Assembly: GCA_905221605.1 (NCBI GenBank)
Contig: CAJNDS010000657.1
Coordinates: 1-64,000, forward strand
Direction: 5' to 3'
DNA: 64,000 nt
DNA from: Symbiodinium natans
Lineage: Eukaryota; Sar; Dinophyceae; Suessiales; Symbiodiniaceae
The position numbers were made by a program, and so were the translations under genes. Of this stretch, positions 1-10,800 are shown piece by piece. Every line of letters begins with the position of its first letter. Position 1 is the first letter of the stretch. The notes beneath the pieces were generated by a model. That model saw nothing but the letters and a program-made list of their open reading frames with translations. It was not told where the DNA came from and did no database searches.

Positions 1-109
1 TTAGGGTCTTCAAGGTTTAGTGCTTAGGACTTCGGGTTCAGCATTTAGGGTTTTTGCTTCGCCCTCGTGTTTAGCATTCTTGTGGGTTTAGGGTATGCAG
101 GGTTTGGGG

Positions 110-270
110 CTTACCCCCCGAAGTCGCTTGTTTCTCCAGCAATGGCAGGAGGTACTCGGCGCGCTCTGGGGATCCGGATGCAGCGAGGTCGATGGGGCGT
201 TGGCCAAGGCGGTCCCCTGATTCTGCCTCCGCCGCAGATGCCAACAGCACCTGAGGTCAGCCAGCTCAAG
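110..270 (-). CDS. Ankyrin-repeat-like exon (partial gene)
   Basis: Reading the minus strand, a repeat-free island encodes about 45 residues without a stop, including GDRLGQRPIDLAAS followed by a leucine-rich helix (ERAEYLLPLLEK). This is the usual layout of an ankyrin repeat: loop, TPLHLAA-type helix, second helix. A plausible AG acceptor lies just before the island, and GC dinucleotides that could act as donors lie near its end. It lies downstream of the GH1 gene, so it could be the first visible exon of a gene running off the left edge, or a distal exon of the ankyrin gene at 4.9-17.5 kb with GH1 nested between. The exact ends are not fixed. Confidence 0.45.
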
Positions 271-600
271 ATTCGGGGTTCGGGGTTTGGGGTTTAGGGG
301 TTAAGGTTTAGGGTTTGGGGTTTAGGGTTTAGGGATCTAGGTACGAGTACAGCACTTGCAGGACCGATTAGGCCTAAGCCTACCTATGACTACAAACGAA
401 CCCCTGCTTGGCCAAAGTCAAGAGGTATGAAGTGCTTTAAGGTGGCGAGTGGAGACATTTTGCAACGTGGCTTTAAGCCTGTCTGCCAAAGCCTTAAACC
501 CTAAACCCTAAACCCTAAACCCTAAACCCTAAACCCTAAACCCTAAACCCTAAACCCTAAACTCTACCCAACCTCCATCATCAGAGCCAGACCCTTTTGC
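271..600. repeat. Telomere-type repeats in both orientations
   Basis: TTTAGGG units at about 285-335 are followed by a clean CCCTAAA array at about 486-562 in the opposite orientation. The 130 bases between them are non-repetitive, with no convincing exon. Confidence 0.9.
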
Positions 601-685
601 CCCTCATGCCTTGGAGTGAGACCATTGGCGGGAGAATCTGAAGAAGTTTGGCAGCTGTGCGCTTCGGCATGGCTTGCTGCGTTTG

Positions 686-790
686 GAGGTTTCCGAAAAT
701 AGGGGTACCTTATTGGGGTCCTTATCATAAGGGAATCCTACAGTACTATTTGGGGACTGTATTTGGGGGTCTCTTATCTTCGCAAACCCC
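686..790. mobile_element. Short inverted-repeat element, family B copy 1
   Basis: The left end reads GGTTTCCGAAAATAGGGGTA. The right end, read in reverse complement, begins GGTTTGCGAAGATAAGAGAC. These are imperfect terminal inverted repeats. The interior has GTACCTTATTGGGGTCC, found again near 34.15 kb. No protein is encoded. It is probably a non-autonomous element or former introner. Confidence 0.55.
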
Positions 791-899
791 CCCATTTTTG
801 GGGTGCTTCAGGAATTGTTGAATAGATAAGGGATTGCTCGAGACATTGCCTATTGGGCATAATCTTGCAATGCCTGTTTGCTCATATCTCCCTACAACA

Positions 900-1030
900 T
901 CTCTATATCCATATCTATATCTATATCTATATACATAAAATAAAAAATAAATAAATAAATAAATAAACATATATATATATATGTATACATATGTGTATAT
1001 ATATATATATTGCTCATACCACAAAATATA
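900..1030. repeat. AT-rich microsatellites
   Basis: Short runs of TATATC, AAAT and AT dinucleotides form a low-complexity tract just 3' of the GH1 stop codon. Long open frames across it are an artefact of composition. Confidence 0.85.
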
Positions 1031-1061
1031 ACATCAGATATGTGTGTCAGCTTTTTGCGCT

Positions 1062-3222
1062 TCAGGCGTTTTGCTCAAGAAAGTTCTGCCACCAGCGGTA
1101 GGAGCTCTTGACGGTGCGCGCCAGCGCCTCGTCCTCGAAGTTGACATGCACCATGCCGAATCGTTCCTTGTAGCCTCCGGCCCACTCCTTGGTGGCCCAA
1201 TAATCATATCATAATAAGGGTGCACACTTCTTGGTCTTAAGTACTGTTCTAATAAGGGGAACCCATAATTCAAAAAAGGGCAAAAGGGTACCACTCAGCT
1301 ACCAAGACTCAAAGTTGTCCAGCAAAGTCCATGCAAAGTAGCCGCGGAGCGGCAGCCCCTCGGCAACTGCCTCCTTCACGACGCGCGTGTGGTCCTGGTA
1401 GTACCTCACGCGCACGTCATCCTTGATCGGCTCTGGGTCGTTTGCTGGGGTGCAGAAGCCATTCTCAGTGATCACGATATCTAAGCCAGGATAGCGGCCA
1501 GAGAGCCATCTCAGCAGCAAAAGCAGGCCGGAGGGGTAGGAGCCTGGGTTGGCCCTTAAACCCTCAAAAATATCTTTACTAATAGGGCCCCGTATATAAA
1601 CCCAAATAAGGAAGATATGCAAAATATGTAAAATATTTATACATAGGGCCCCTTAAACCCCAAATAAGGAAAATATGTATAATATCCCGAAAGCAACCTA
1701 GGAGCGTAGCCAGGAGGCGCCGGACGCCTCGCCCAAGTCCACGATCTTCCAAGAGGAGCCACCGGCCTCCTCGACGCCGGAAGTCCTACTCTGAACTTGG
1801 AACCCAAGCAAAAATTCTAATTGTTGCTGTTTCTGAGGAATTAGTATATATATATATATCGTTTACATTTATATATAGTGCCCAAAATTAAAGTGGTATT
1901 TCCAAGTACCCCTAGGAGTCGTGTAGTAGTTGATCCCGAGGAAGTCAATGGATCCTCTGAGGGTCTCTTGCTCACTTTGGCCTTAGCAGCCCAGTAACCA
2001 ACTTATATTGAGGGTACCCTCTTCTTTAGGGTTTAGGGTTTAGGGTTTATAACCAACTTATATTGAGGGTACCCTCTTCTTTAGGGTTTAGGGTTTAGGG
2101 TTTAGGGTTTAATTAGGGTTTAGGGCTGGTTGGTTACTGTTTTAGGGTACCCAGAAACCAAAGAAAGGGTAAAGGGTACCACTAGGCTACCAAGTGTCTC
2201 AGCCGCAAGGCCAGGTTGCCCGCATGCGTTGCCTTGAAGCTGGATGGGAAGTCACCGAAAAGGACGGGGTCAGACCAAGAAGCGATACGGTCCTCCAACA
2301 TCTGCTGAGCCCCTTTTGCAGCAACATCACTGGCGTCCACCGGGGTGTAGTGTCGTGTGTTTAACGTGATCCCAATCTTCCCAGTCTTCTCACCGAGCTG
2401 GAAGCGCGCGCGGTAGAGAGCCACGACCTTGGCATGTGCAAGCAGCACGTGCCGCATGGCTACAAGAGCCTCGGCAACCGACTGCTTAATGCCAGGGGCA
2501 TTCCAGCCTCCCTGATAGCCGCCAAAAACAAAGACAGCAGGCTCGTTGAAGGTGATCCACATTGGGACCCTACTTGCAAAGCGTGTGAAGCACAGAGTGG
2601 CGTACTCCACAAAGATGTCCACAATCTTCGGGCTCATCCACCCGGGCATGTCCGCAGTTTGCAGTGATGAGGGCAGGTCCCAGTGGTACAGCGTGACGCA
2701 AGGGGTCATGTTTGCCTTCCTTTTGTGGTAGCCCAGTAGCCATATTACAACAAGGGGCACCCCTTTTTTGGGGTTGGTTAAGTTTATAAGGGAGCCCCTT
2801 GAACCCCCAAAAAAGGAAAAGGGGTATACCACCCTTTATGGGGGTTGGTTAAGTTTATAAGGGAGCCTTGAATCCCCAAAAAAGAGAAAAAGGGCACCAA
2901 CTGGACTACCAGGCTTCTCAAGAGCATCAAGGACGCTTGAGTAGAAGGCGATGCCCGGCTCGTTGGGTAAGCCATCCTCTCGCATGACGCGCGGCCAAGA
3001 GATGGACATCCGGAAGTGCTTGAAGCCGGCGGCTCGCGCCAGCTCGATGTCTTCCTCATATCGGTGGTAGAAGTCGCAGGCGATGTCTGCAGACGTTCCG
3101 TCCTCGATGTTGCCAGGCTTTCTGCAGAAGTCGTCCCAAATAGACGGTGCCTTGCCATCAGCATCATGAGCGCCTTCGATCTGATAGGCAGCTCCGGCCA
3201 CACCCCACTGAAACGACTCCAT
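1062..3222 (-). CDS. GH1 family beta-glucosidase-like glycoside hydrolase, six exons, apparently complete
   Basis: Exons (minus strand order) are 2918-3222, 2199-2719, 1921-1981, 1706-1785, 1311-1543 and 1062-1187. Joined in phase they give 1326 nt, or 441 residues plus TGA, a normal length for a single GH1 TIM-barrel. The start is the ATG at 3222, which opens directly into the first GH1 block (FQWGVAGAAYQIEGA). Later blocks are VTLYHWDLP, TFNEP with the acid/base Glu near residue 161, DFLGINYYTT, ITENG with the nucleophile Glu near residue 349, and NFEWAGGY at the last junction. Both catalytic residues are present, so the enzyme should hydrolyse beta-glycosides. No signal peptide is evident, although an extra upstream exon near 3310-3360 cannot be excluded. 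Four introns start GA and one starts GC; all end AG. Exon 3 entry at 1981 is the least certain junction. Confidence 0.9.
1188..1310 (-). mobile_element. GH1 intron 5: family A introner, GA-AG
   Basis: This 123-nt intron lies between NF and EWAGGY. In gene orientation it opens GAGTCTTGGTAGCTGAGTGG and closes with TATTGGGCCACCAAG. The ends are inverted repeats (TTGGTAGCTGAGT against ATTGGGCCACCAA). GAGT is directly repeated at both exon junctions, as expected of a target-site duplication. Confidence 0.8.
1544..1705 (-). mobile_element. GH1 intron 4: GC-AG intron with 7-bp direct repeat
   Basis: This 162-nt intron is flanked by GCTCCTA on both sides. The first copy forms the GC donor and the second is exonic. 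The element ends (AGGTTGC against CAACCC) are weakly inverted. The interior has two diverged copies of a TTCCTTATTTGG-containing segment. Confidence 0.65.
1786..1920 (-). mobile_element. GH1 intron 3: GA-AG intron with GACT direct repeat
   Basis: This 135-nt intron interrupts the sequence directly after the conserved NYYT motif. GACT occurs at both junctions. The interior is AT-rich with a TATA microsatellite. Inverted ends are weaker than in family A. Confidence 0.6.
1982..2198 (-). mobile_element. GH1 intron 2: family A introner carrying telomere-type repeats
   Basis: This 217-nt intron has ends ACTTGGTAGCCTAGTGGTAC and TTGGTTACTGGGCTGCTAAG in gene orientation, so they are inverted. Inside is a tandem duplication of about 51 bp (1998-2048 and 2049-2100) that includes CCCTAAA units. 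The donor is GA, and the junction direct repeat is poor. Confidence 0.7.
2720..2917 (-). mobile_element. GH1 intron 1: family A introner, GA-AG, GAAG target duplication
   Basis: This 198-nt intron begins GAAGCCTGGTAGTCCAGT and ends ACTGGGCTACCACAAAAG. The inverted termini TGGTAGTCCAGT and ACTGGGCTACCA match over 12 bp with one mismatch. GAAG is repeated at the junctions. The interior contains two similar segments with AGGCTCCCTTATAAAC-type sequence, suggesting internal duplication. Confidence 0.85.
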
Positions 3223-3224
3223 CG

Positions 3225-3310
3225 GATTTAGGGTTTATTTAGGGTGTAGGGTTTAGGGTTTAGGGTTTAGGGTTCAGGGTTAAGGTTTTAGGGTTTAGGG
3301 TTTAGGGTGC
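3225..3310. repeat. TTTAGGG array immediately upstream of the GH1 start codon
   Basis: The array abuts the GH1 ATG within a few bases. No TATA-like or other promoter motif can be separated from the repeat. The region up to 3600 also has an island at 3310-3360 and a repeated CTTTTGTTTCTTGGGGG-type segment. Confidence 0.85.
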
Positions 3311-3599
3311 ACGCAGACGACTTCGAGCCGGAAAGGCTCTGTCATGGTTTACGATGCTACTGTTTGCCTATAAGAGCCCGCCCCCAAAAAAATGGAAACA
3401 TTCTTCCTTGTACGAGCATGTAGGGATTCTTATCTTTTGTTTCTTGGGGGGTGTTCAGCAAACATGTGGGGATTCATATCCTTTGTTTCTTGGGGGTTGT
3501 TAAGCAGATGGTAGACTGTTTGCTGCACATCCCGGAGGTCGTAGCGACTGCGCCGTTGACGGCCGGTATAACATGGGACACTTCTGAAGACGAAAAAGA

Positions 3600-3690
3600 C
3601 ATGGGGGTTTCCTTTTTGGGGTCCTTACAAAAGCGAATCCTTCTATTGGGGGTCTATATTAGGGTCCCCTACTTTCGTAAACCCCACATG
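3600..3690. mobile_element. Short inverted-repeat element, family B copy 2
   Basis: The left end contains GGTTTCCTTTTTGGGGTCC. The right end in reverse complement reads GGGGTTTACGAAAGTAGGGG. The layout and interior wording match the element at 686-790. Confidence 0.5.
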
Positions 3691-4865
3691 CCTCCAGTTC
3701 GGAGCTTTAAAATTAGCACTTTATGGCAATAAGGGGCTAAAATACAAGTAGAGAATGTTGAGACCTACACACACACACACCTCAAAGTATAGACCCTTTA
3801 TCCTCAAATGAATACCCCCAAAAGTTAAAATGTCAAATCCTAAACCCTAAACCCTAAACCCTGAACCACCACAAACCCTAAACCCTGAACCCTAAACCCT
3901 GAACCCTAAACTCTAAACTCTAAACCCCAAACCCTAAATCCTAAAATGCCCAGGCCTCCACGACTGGGAGGTGGGCATCGGGCAGCAGGCGCAGTCTCTC
4001 AAATGTGGCATCTCGCTCCTGGCGTTCGGATGTCTTTTTCCTCTTGGGGTTTGGGGTGTCCATAAAACCCTAAACCCTAAACCCTAAACCCTAAACCCTG
4101 GGGTTTAAGGTTTAGGACTTGGCCTCTAGAGTCCCGGGAAGAGGGCTCCGAACCCCATGAGGATGGAGATCTTACAGCAATCGGCTTAGGGTTTAGGGTT
4201 TAGGGTTTAGGGTTTAGGGATAGACATCATAGTTGAGGATGAAACCCGGGCCCAAGAAACCCGAAAGGCCGGTGTACCTATCTACGGACAAGCTCATCTC
4301 TCCTTTGGGCCCAAGCATATGCTATTGAGCATTTTTGATGTAAACAAAAGAGTCTTAGGGAATGCCTCCTTAAGGGCCGCCCAAGACCTCTCCGTTGTAA
4401 AAGGCTAGGCTGGCCACATAATAAGAAACCTAGAAACCCAAGAACCCTTGAGCTGGCTCTACAATCATCCCCTCCAAAACAGGCCTCGAGCTTGTCAGGG
4501 TTTCGGGCGTAGGGTTGTTCAGGGTTGCTTAGGGCTTTCTAAACCTAGACTAGGGGTCGAAACGCAGATGCAGATGACCTTGGTGGGTACTTGCAGCGCG
4601 GGTGTGGGTGGCAAAACCCCAAACCCTTAAACCTCGAAATTTGGTAGGGTCTGTCGTGCGGGCCATGAATTGGGGAGCCCTTATATGCCCTTATTATAAC
4701 CCCAAAACATAAACCCTATCATCCATAATCTGTAACCCTATGACCCATCATCTACAACCCTAAGCAAATATATCACCCTAAACCCTAAACCCTAAACCCT
4801 AAACCTTAAACCCTAATATAAAACCCTAAACCCTAAACCCTAAACCCTAAACCCTAAACATTAGT
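3691..4865. repeat. Degenerate telomere-type repeat region with possible exon islands
   Basis: CCCTAAA and TTTAGGG tracts occur at about 3838-3945, 4068-4100, 4186-4220 and 4776-4860. Between them, an island at about 3950-4035 reads without stops on the minus strand and includes EERQ/ERLRLL-type charged residues. It could be a further exon of the ankyrin gene, but no phase-compatible junction was fixed. Confidence 0.6.
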
Positions 4866-4869
4866 ACGG

Positions 4870-7800
4870 GGTAGACTGCATGACCCCGTCAGCTCCTCCA
4901 GCCCGAGGGCAGCCAAGTGAAGCGGCGTCCGCCCCAGGCCGTCCTAGCTGCAGATTAGGGGCTTAGGGTTTAGGGTTTAGGGTTTAGATTTTAGGGTTTA
5001 GGATTTAGGGTTTCGGGTTTAGGGACAAGGGCAACATCGGGTCGAGGGTTGGTTTCGGGTTTAGGGTTATGTAGGGTTTAGGGTTGGTTTAGGGTTTGGG
5101 GTTACGAAGGGTTTAGGGTTGGTTTAAAGGTTTGGAGTGGCACAAAGAGGGGGCCACTTTTCGTACATTTTTTTGGGAACACCTAACGTCCAAAGTAGCA
5201 CATGGACCCTCAGGCTTACATGGGTACTTGTAACCACAAGTATGAGTCTACTTATAACCTACTTAGAGGACTTAGGGGGCTTGTGGGTACAGTTAGAATT
5301 GGGGCTATATGAAGTAGGGTTTATATTTCTCGTATCCCCCAAAAGGACACCCAAGGTCTACACACACCAATATGAAAAAGGAACCTTATATACACTCACC
5401 AAAAACAGTAATATCAACCCTGCTTCATATAAGCACCTTGAACCTCCAAGTAAGGGGCAGGGAGAGGTGGCAGGCGCAGGGGTTGATGCTGCATGGTCAG
5501 AAGGTAGACCGGCGAATCACCTCTTTGGATCAGGGTTTCGAGATCTTCTGGCAGCTCCCTCAGACCTCGGACTAAACCCTAAACCCTAAACCCCTGATTT
5601 CTCCTCAAAGCCCTGAACCTGGGCTTTGCAAACGCAGTGCACCAAACCCCTAGCCCCAAACCCAGATTCCTGGACCTGAAACAAGCCCTGAAGCATTCAA
5701 AATGCGTCTTTAGGGCTTAGGGCTGTTGTGGGTTTTGACAAATAAAACGATAAACCCCTTAGAGGCCCTAGCAAGCCCGATGAACCTGTCCACCCACAAA
5801 CACCTGAACTGTTGAAACCCCTGAACCCAAGTTTGCACCTGGACCCCAGTATGCCTTTTCTTGGGGCCTGAGTGTACCTTCATGGGGGTAGTGAGGGCAT
5901 CTCAAGGAGGTAGCTAGTTAGGGCATCTCAAGTAAGGGGTACTTGGGGGGCCTCTAAAGCCCGTGGCTCCTGGCAGTTCACGTCTGCCCGCGCTGCCAGC
6001 AGTCGTGTGGCGACATCCGCGTGGGCACGCAAGGCCGCGTTGTGCAGGGCTGTGCGACCCTTCCTTAGGGCTTCCGATTCTGGTTGGAGGTTAAGGGGGG
6101 TTTAGGGTAGATAAGGTTCGGGGTTTAGGGTTAAAGGGTTTGGGTGTTGGACGTCGGGGTAGAGGTGCAGGGAGCGGTTGCTACTGGGATCATTGTTGCA
6201 TCCTGGTTTAAGGTTTAGGTTTCACGAGACTTCGCTGCGCGGATAGAAATGCAACATGGGCATTAGAAATGCTGATATCCTGCTAATGAATCCAATATCT
6301 GCAAAGGGGCTGCATTGTTTTGGTTTCCCGGAAGAAAGAAAGGAGAAGCTATCCCTAAACCCTAGACCCTAGACCCCAAACCCTAAACCCTATCCCCAAC
6401 CCTAAACCCTAAACCCTAAACCCTAAACCCTAAACCCTAAACCCTAAACCCTAAACCCTAAACCCTAAAACCCTATAGAAGGGTTTCAGACTTTATGGGC
6501 TACTTGCCAAGGTGCAAGTCCCGCGCAGAGATGTCGGCTCGGCCCTGGGGCTTCAACGAACTTCTGTGGGGTTTACGGTTTGGGGTGGTGGGTTTAGGGT
6601 TTAGGGTTTAGGGTTTAGGGTTTAGGGTTTAGGGTTTAGGGTTTGGGGTTTAGGGTTTAGGGTTTAAGGTTTAGGGTTTAGGGCAAATTTCTCTGGGCAT
6701 CTTGGGGATGTTTTACACGTTTGGTTCCCCACGACACTAAACCCAAAACCCCAAACTCGAAGAGGGCATCGTCAACCGGAGCAGAACGAGCCTGGACCCG
6801 TGGAGTTCTTTGTTGCAGCTGGAAAACAACATAGGTGTAGTTCTCTCTAAATTCGGGTCCCTTTTGGGGGTGCTTGTTATAAGGTGCCATACTATATTGC
6901 TTTGCCAGACACCGACTGATCTGACAAAACGATTCCTTAAACCCTAAACCCTAAACTGCAGCCCTTTAAGCCACAAAGCCATTCCAAGATCTGACAATTT
7001 GTATTCGCGACACCTTAAAAACCAAAAACTGCAAACCTTAAACTTCTAAGCAGCTAGACCATCAAGCCAATGAACCTTCTTAGACTTAAAATCACCTTGG
7101 CAAAACCGTTACACCTTGGAACCCTTCAACAATGAAAGGGTTACTAGGTCCAAACCTGACACCGAGAGAGCCCATAACCCCTACATTTACTGAATTCAGG
7201 AATCTACCTTAAACAAACGGGGAATCCTTGGTATGATTTAAGGTATCTTCCTGAATCGGGGTATTCGGCTCTTTGGGCACATCGTTCAGAAGTTTAGTTG
7301 AGTTTAGTTGTTTTGGGGCTTCGTGGGGCGGAGCTGACATAGGAGGCTGGACGCGAACTTACACTCCCAGACATGTGGCTCAGGGAGCTTTAGAGGGTTT
7401 CGGGAACGCTCACCCTTCATTCAGACTAGTTCAGATCATTCTTGCCAGAAGAACCGTCAGGGTGACCCCTTTCGCCCTCCTCCAGCAACGCAGCCGCCGT
7501 CTCGGTGTGGCCGTGGAGCGCAGACAACAGAAGGGGGGCGGCACCTCTTCCAAGGGCCGGCCTAAACCCTAAACCCTAAACCCTAAACCCGAAACCCTAA
7601 ACTCAGCGGCCCTTCCCAACCTACGCACTTCGCCAAGCCAGAACCTCTTTGACCCACACTGCGGGCCTTGACAGAGCCACAGGCGCCACAAAGTCAGGTA
7701 TTGATTATGGTTTAGGGTTTAGGGTCTACCTATTTTTAAAGGCTCAGGCTCCGAGGAAACTCCCCAAACTGCTTAAAAAAAACCTGCAGAACCCGCAAAA

Positions 7801-10800
7801 GCCCCAGAAACCCTGTGAGAGGCTTACGCGGAGCCTCGGGCGTCTCGGATGTCTACCTCTGCCTCCTCAGCTGCACGACCCATAAAGATAATAACAGCAC
7901 CAGCTGTAGATGTGCCAACACGTAAAAAAGCCAACAAGTCGTGGCAACAAAACCTTATTGGTCGTATCATGAGTAGTAGCAAGGACAATACCGAGGAGCA
8001 ACCTTTGATTATCCCAACTGCCCAGCTACTATGTTTTGTTGGGAGGTTTATGTCCTGTTCCCTCCGTCTGGGTGCTACTGCTACTGAAAGCCCTAGCTTC
8101 ATGAGGTCTTGTAGAAAAGAATGCAGCAAGCAGCTACCTAATCCCCCGTCCCGGTTGAAGCACCCAGGCCCATAGGGAATCAGCTACAGCAGCTTTTCTC
8201 TCCCTAACCCCTAAACCCCCTAACCCCTAAACCCCTAAACCCTTAAACGAAGCCCAAACGGCACATGGCAGCCCCCAGAAGACAATGGGTTTAGGGATTA
8301 TTAGGTTTAGTAGGGTACCAGAAACCAGTTACCCTAAACCCTAAACCCCAAACCCTAAGCCCTAAAAGGAAGGGTTTAGGCTTTATTTAGGGGGCTTGGG
8401 GATGGTTTGGTGGCTGAACCTTGCCAGGGAGCCGCTTCCAAGAGGAATTGGGTCACCGAGCTCTGCCCGAAGGCGGCGGCCACATGCAAAGGACTCCTTG
8501 GTTTCGGGTTTAGGGTTTAGGGCCTTGGGGTTTAGGGTATGCAGGAGGAGTGGCGGTGCTACACTCGGGCCGCTCGCCCTGCGCCGCTATGATGCCCCAC
8601 CCCGACCCCTCCTCAGGCAGGATGGGCAGGCAAAACGTAGGGGATAGCACCCTTAACCCTAAACCCTAAACCCTAAACCCCAAACCCTAAACCCCAGAGG
8701 CCTCGACCGGCCTCTGCCCCCAAGAGACCAATCCCATAGCCGATGGTCGTCGAGTTGGGGTCTAGGGAGTCTAGGGCTTGCGACCACAAGCAAACATGTA
8801 TTTCTTAGGAGGTCATATCTTGCAGGGGCTTGCAGCTGCAGGGCCCTAGAGGCTGCTTATGCTACAGGGCCTAGGGTTTAAGGCTGTTTAAGGTATAGGA
8901 GGCCAACTGCAGGCCGGCGCCAGTCCTCAAATTCCGGCCAGGCTTCGAAGAGCTGTTGTCGAGCGTGGCGCAGTCTGCCTACCGCCCACAAGCCGAGGCT
9001 TTTGGGTCACTGGAAGTTTGACTCCCAAGTTCACCCGATGGAGGAACCTTCTGGGGCAAGTTCCTCAGCCCTTGAAATCTACAAGCGCCTAAAGGTCCTA
9101 GTATTCACGCTGTGAGCCGGATCATCCCTATTTGCCCTATTGACCCAACAACCCTTATAACCCCTAGTCAACTGTTGCTGGGACTGCACATCTCCAAGAT
9201 GTGCTGAGGAACCTGATCCAGGTGCCCTGCGGTAACATAGGAAGCAAACAGGGGATCTTCCTTTTTGGGCTAAACTGGGTGCTATTGGAAGCGAACCTTT
9301 AACAAAGGAGTGAGGAGGGCAGCAGCAGGGGTCCTGGAGTCTTGCAGTGTTGCATACCCTAGACCCTGAATAAGTTCGTTACCCTAAGCCCTAAACCCCT
9401 AAACCCTAAACCCTAAACCCCCTGTCCTTGCCTTGTGGGAGACCAACCACGCCACGGCGGCGAGCCTGCTGCCCAAGACTCAAGCATTGGGGTTTCAGGG
9501 CTCTAGGACTAGTAAGGGCTTTCGGCCAGTAGCGGGGAATCTCCCCACAGTCCAAGGTTTAGGGTTTAGGTCAAGCTCGCAGGGCACTTCCGCCTTCCGC
9601 AACGCGCAGCTTCATGTAAAGCCGTGGTGCCACTGTCGCTCGCCTGCGCAGGGAGCGCATCAGCATGCCCTTTTGCAACACTTACCTAACACCTAGTAGG
9701 GTTGAGGCAGGCTGCTTCTGGGAGTTGTTGAAGTTTTTAGAGGCATCCTCATGCAATCGGATCGGTGTCAAGCAAACCAGACCCAAAAGGACGATCCTAT
9801 GACGACCATCTCTTTACCTGTCGGGACTACACAGGCATGTCTTCCAGCAGCTGTATGGGTAGTTTCTGGTAGCCATGCATAAACTCAAACAAATACCTCC
9901 GCCCCTATAATCTTGCCGAACACCGAACCCTGCAAGACAGGCTTACAAAGGTTCTTGTCTCTCGAGAGAGCCCGGGCTTTAAACTTCAGGCTTCTAACTT
10001 AGAACTGTTTCCCCCTGTCTCCATTCTGGACCAAGCCCTGCTACTAGAAGCTAGAAAGTAAACATGCGGGGTTTAGGGTTTAGGGTTTAGGGTTTAGGGT
10101 TTAGGGTTTAGGGTTTAGGGTTTAAATAGGGTACATGGCTTAGCGTTTGGGATACGAGGGATTTGCAGGTTTCTGGCGACTACTCTTGAGAGAACTTCCG
10201 GGCGTTGTAGGGCTTGGAGGCGCGCCTGCAGCATGCGGTCAAAGCCCTGCTCCCAGAGCAAGTCCATCACGCTGATGTGGCCACTCCTCGCAGAAGTCTG
10301 AGCTCGAAACCGCAAACCTGAAAGCGACAAACCGCAGCCACAGCGCGGCCCAGGCAGTCCCCACCCCCCCCCCCCCGACAGTAGCAACATGGCATCCCAA
10401 AGATGCCTTCCCACAACTGAAGCGCCACAGAATTAGAAGACAACCTATAGGCCCCTCCAACCCCTAAGCCCCACGCACAGCCTCCAGCTAACACCTAAAC
10501 CCTAAACCACTAACCCTAAACCCTAAACCCTAAATCTGCAGGTCCTGGCTGCAGCAATCGCCGCAGATGCGGAGTGTCTCTCAAGGAGGTCGCGGCCGCC
10601 AGCCTAGAGTTTAGGGTTTAGGGAACTGTCCGCAAGGATGCATGCATAAACCCTAAACCCTAAACCCTAAACCCTAAACCCTAAACCCTAAACCCTAAAC
10701 CCTAAACCCTAAACCCGCATGTGTGCATATAGATGTGTGCCCTGGCCTGGCACATCAACATCTCCAGGACGTGCAGCCGCCCCGTTCTGGCCGCCAGCAC

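Noticed and set aside
746-1024. Tyrosine-rich 92-codon minus frame
   Set aside because: It is a translation of AT microsatellites.
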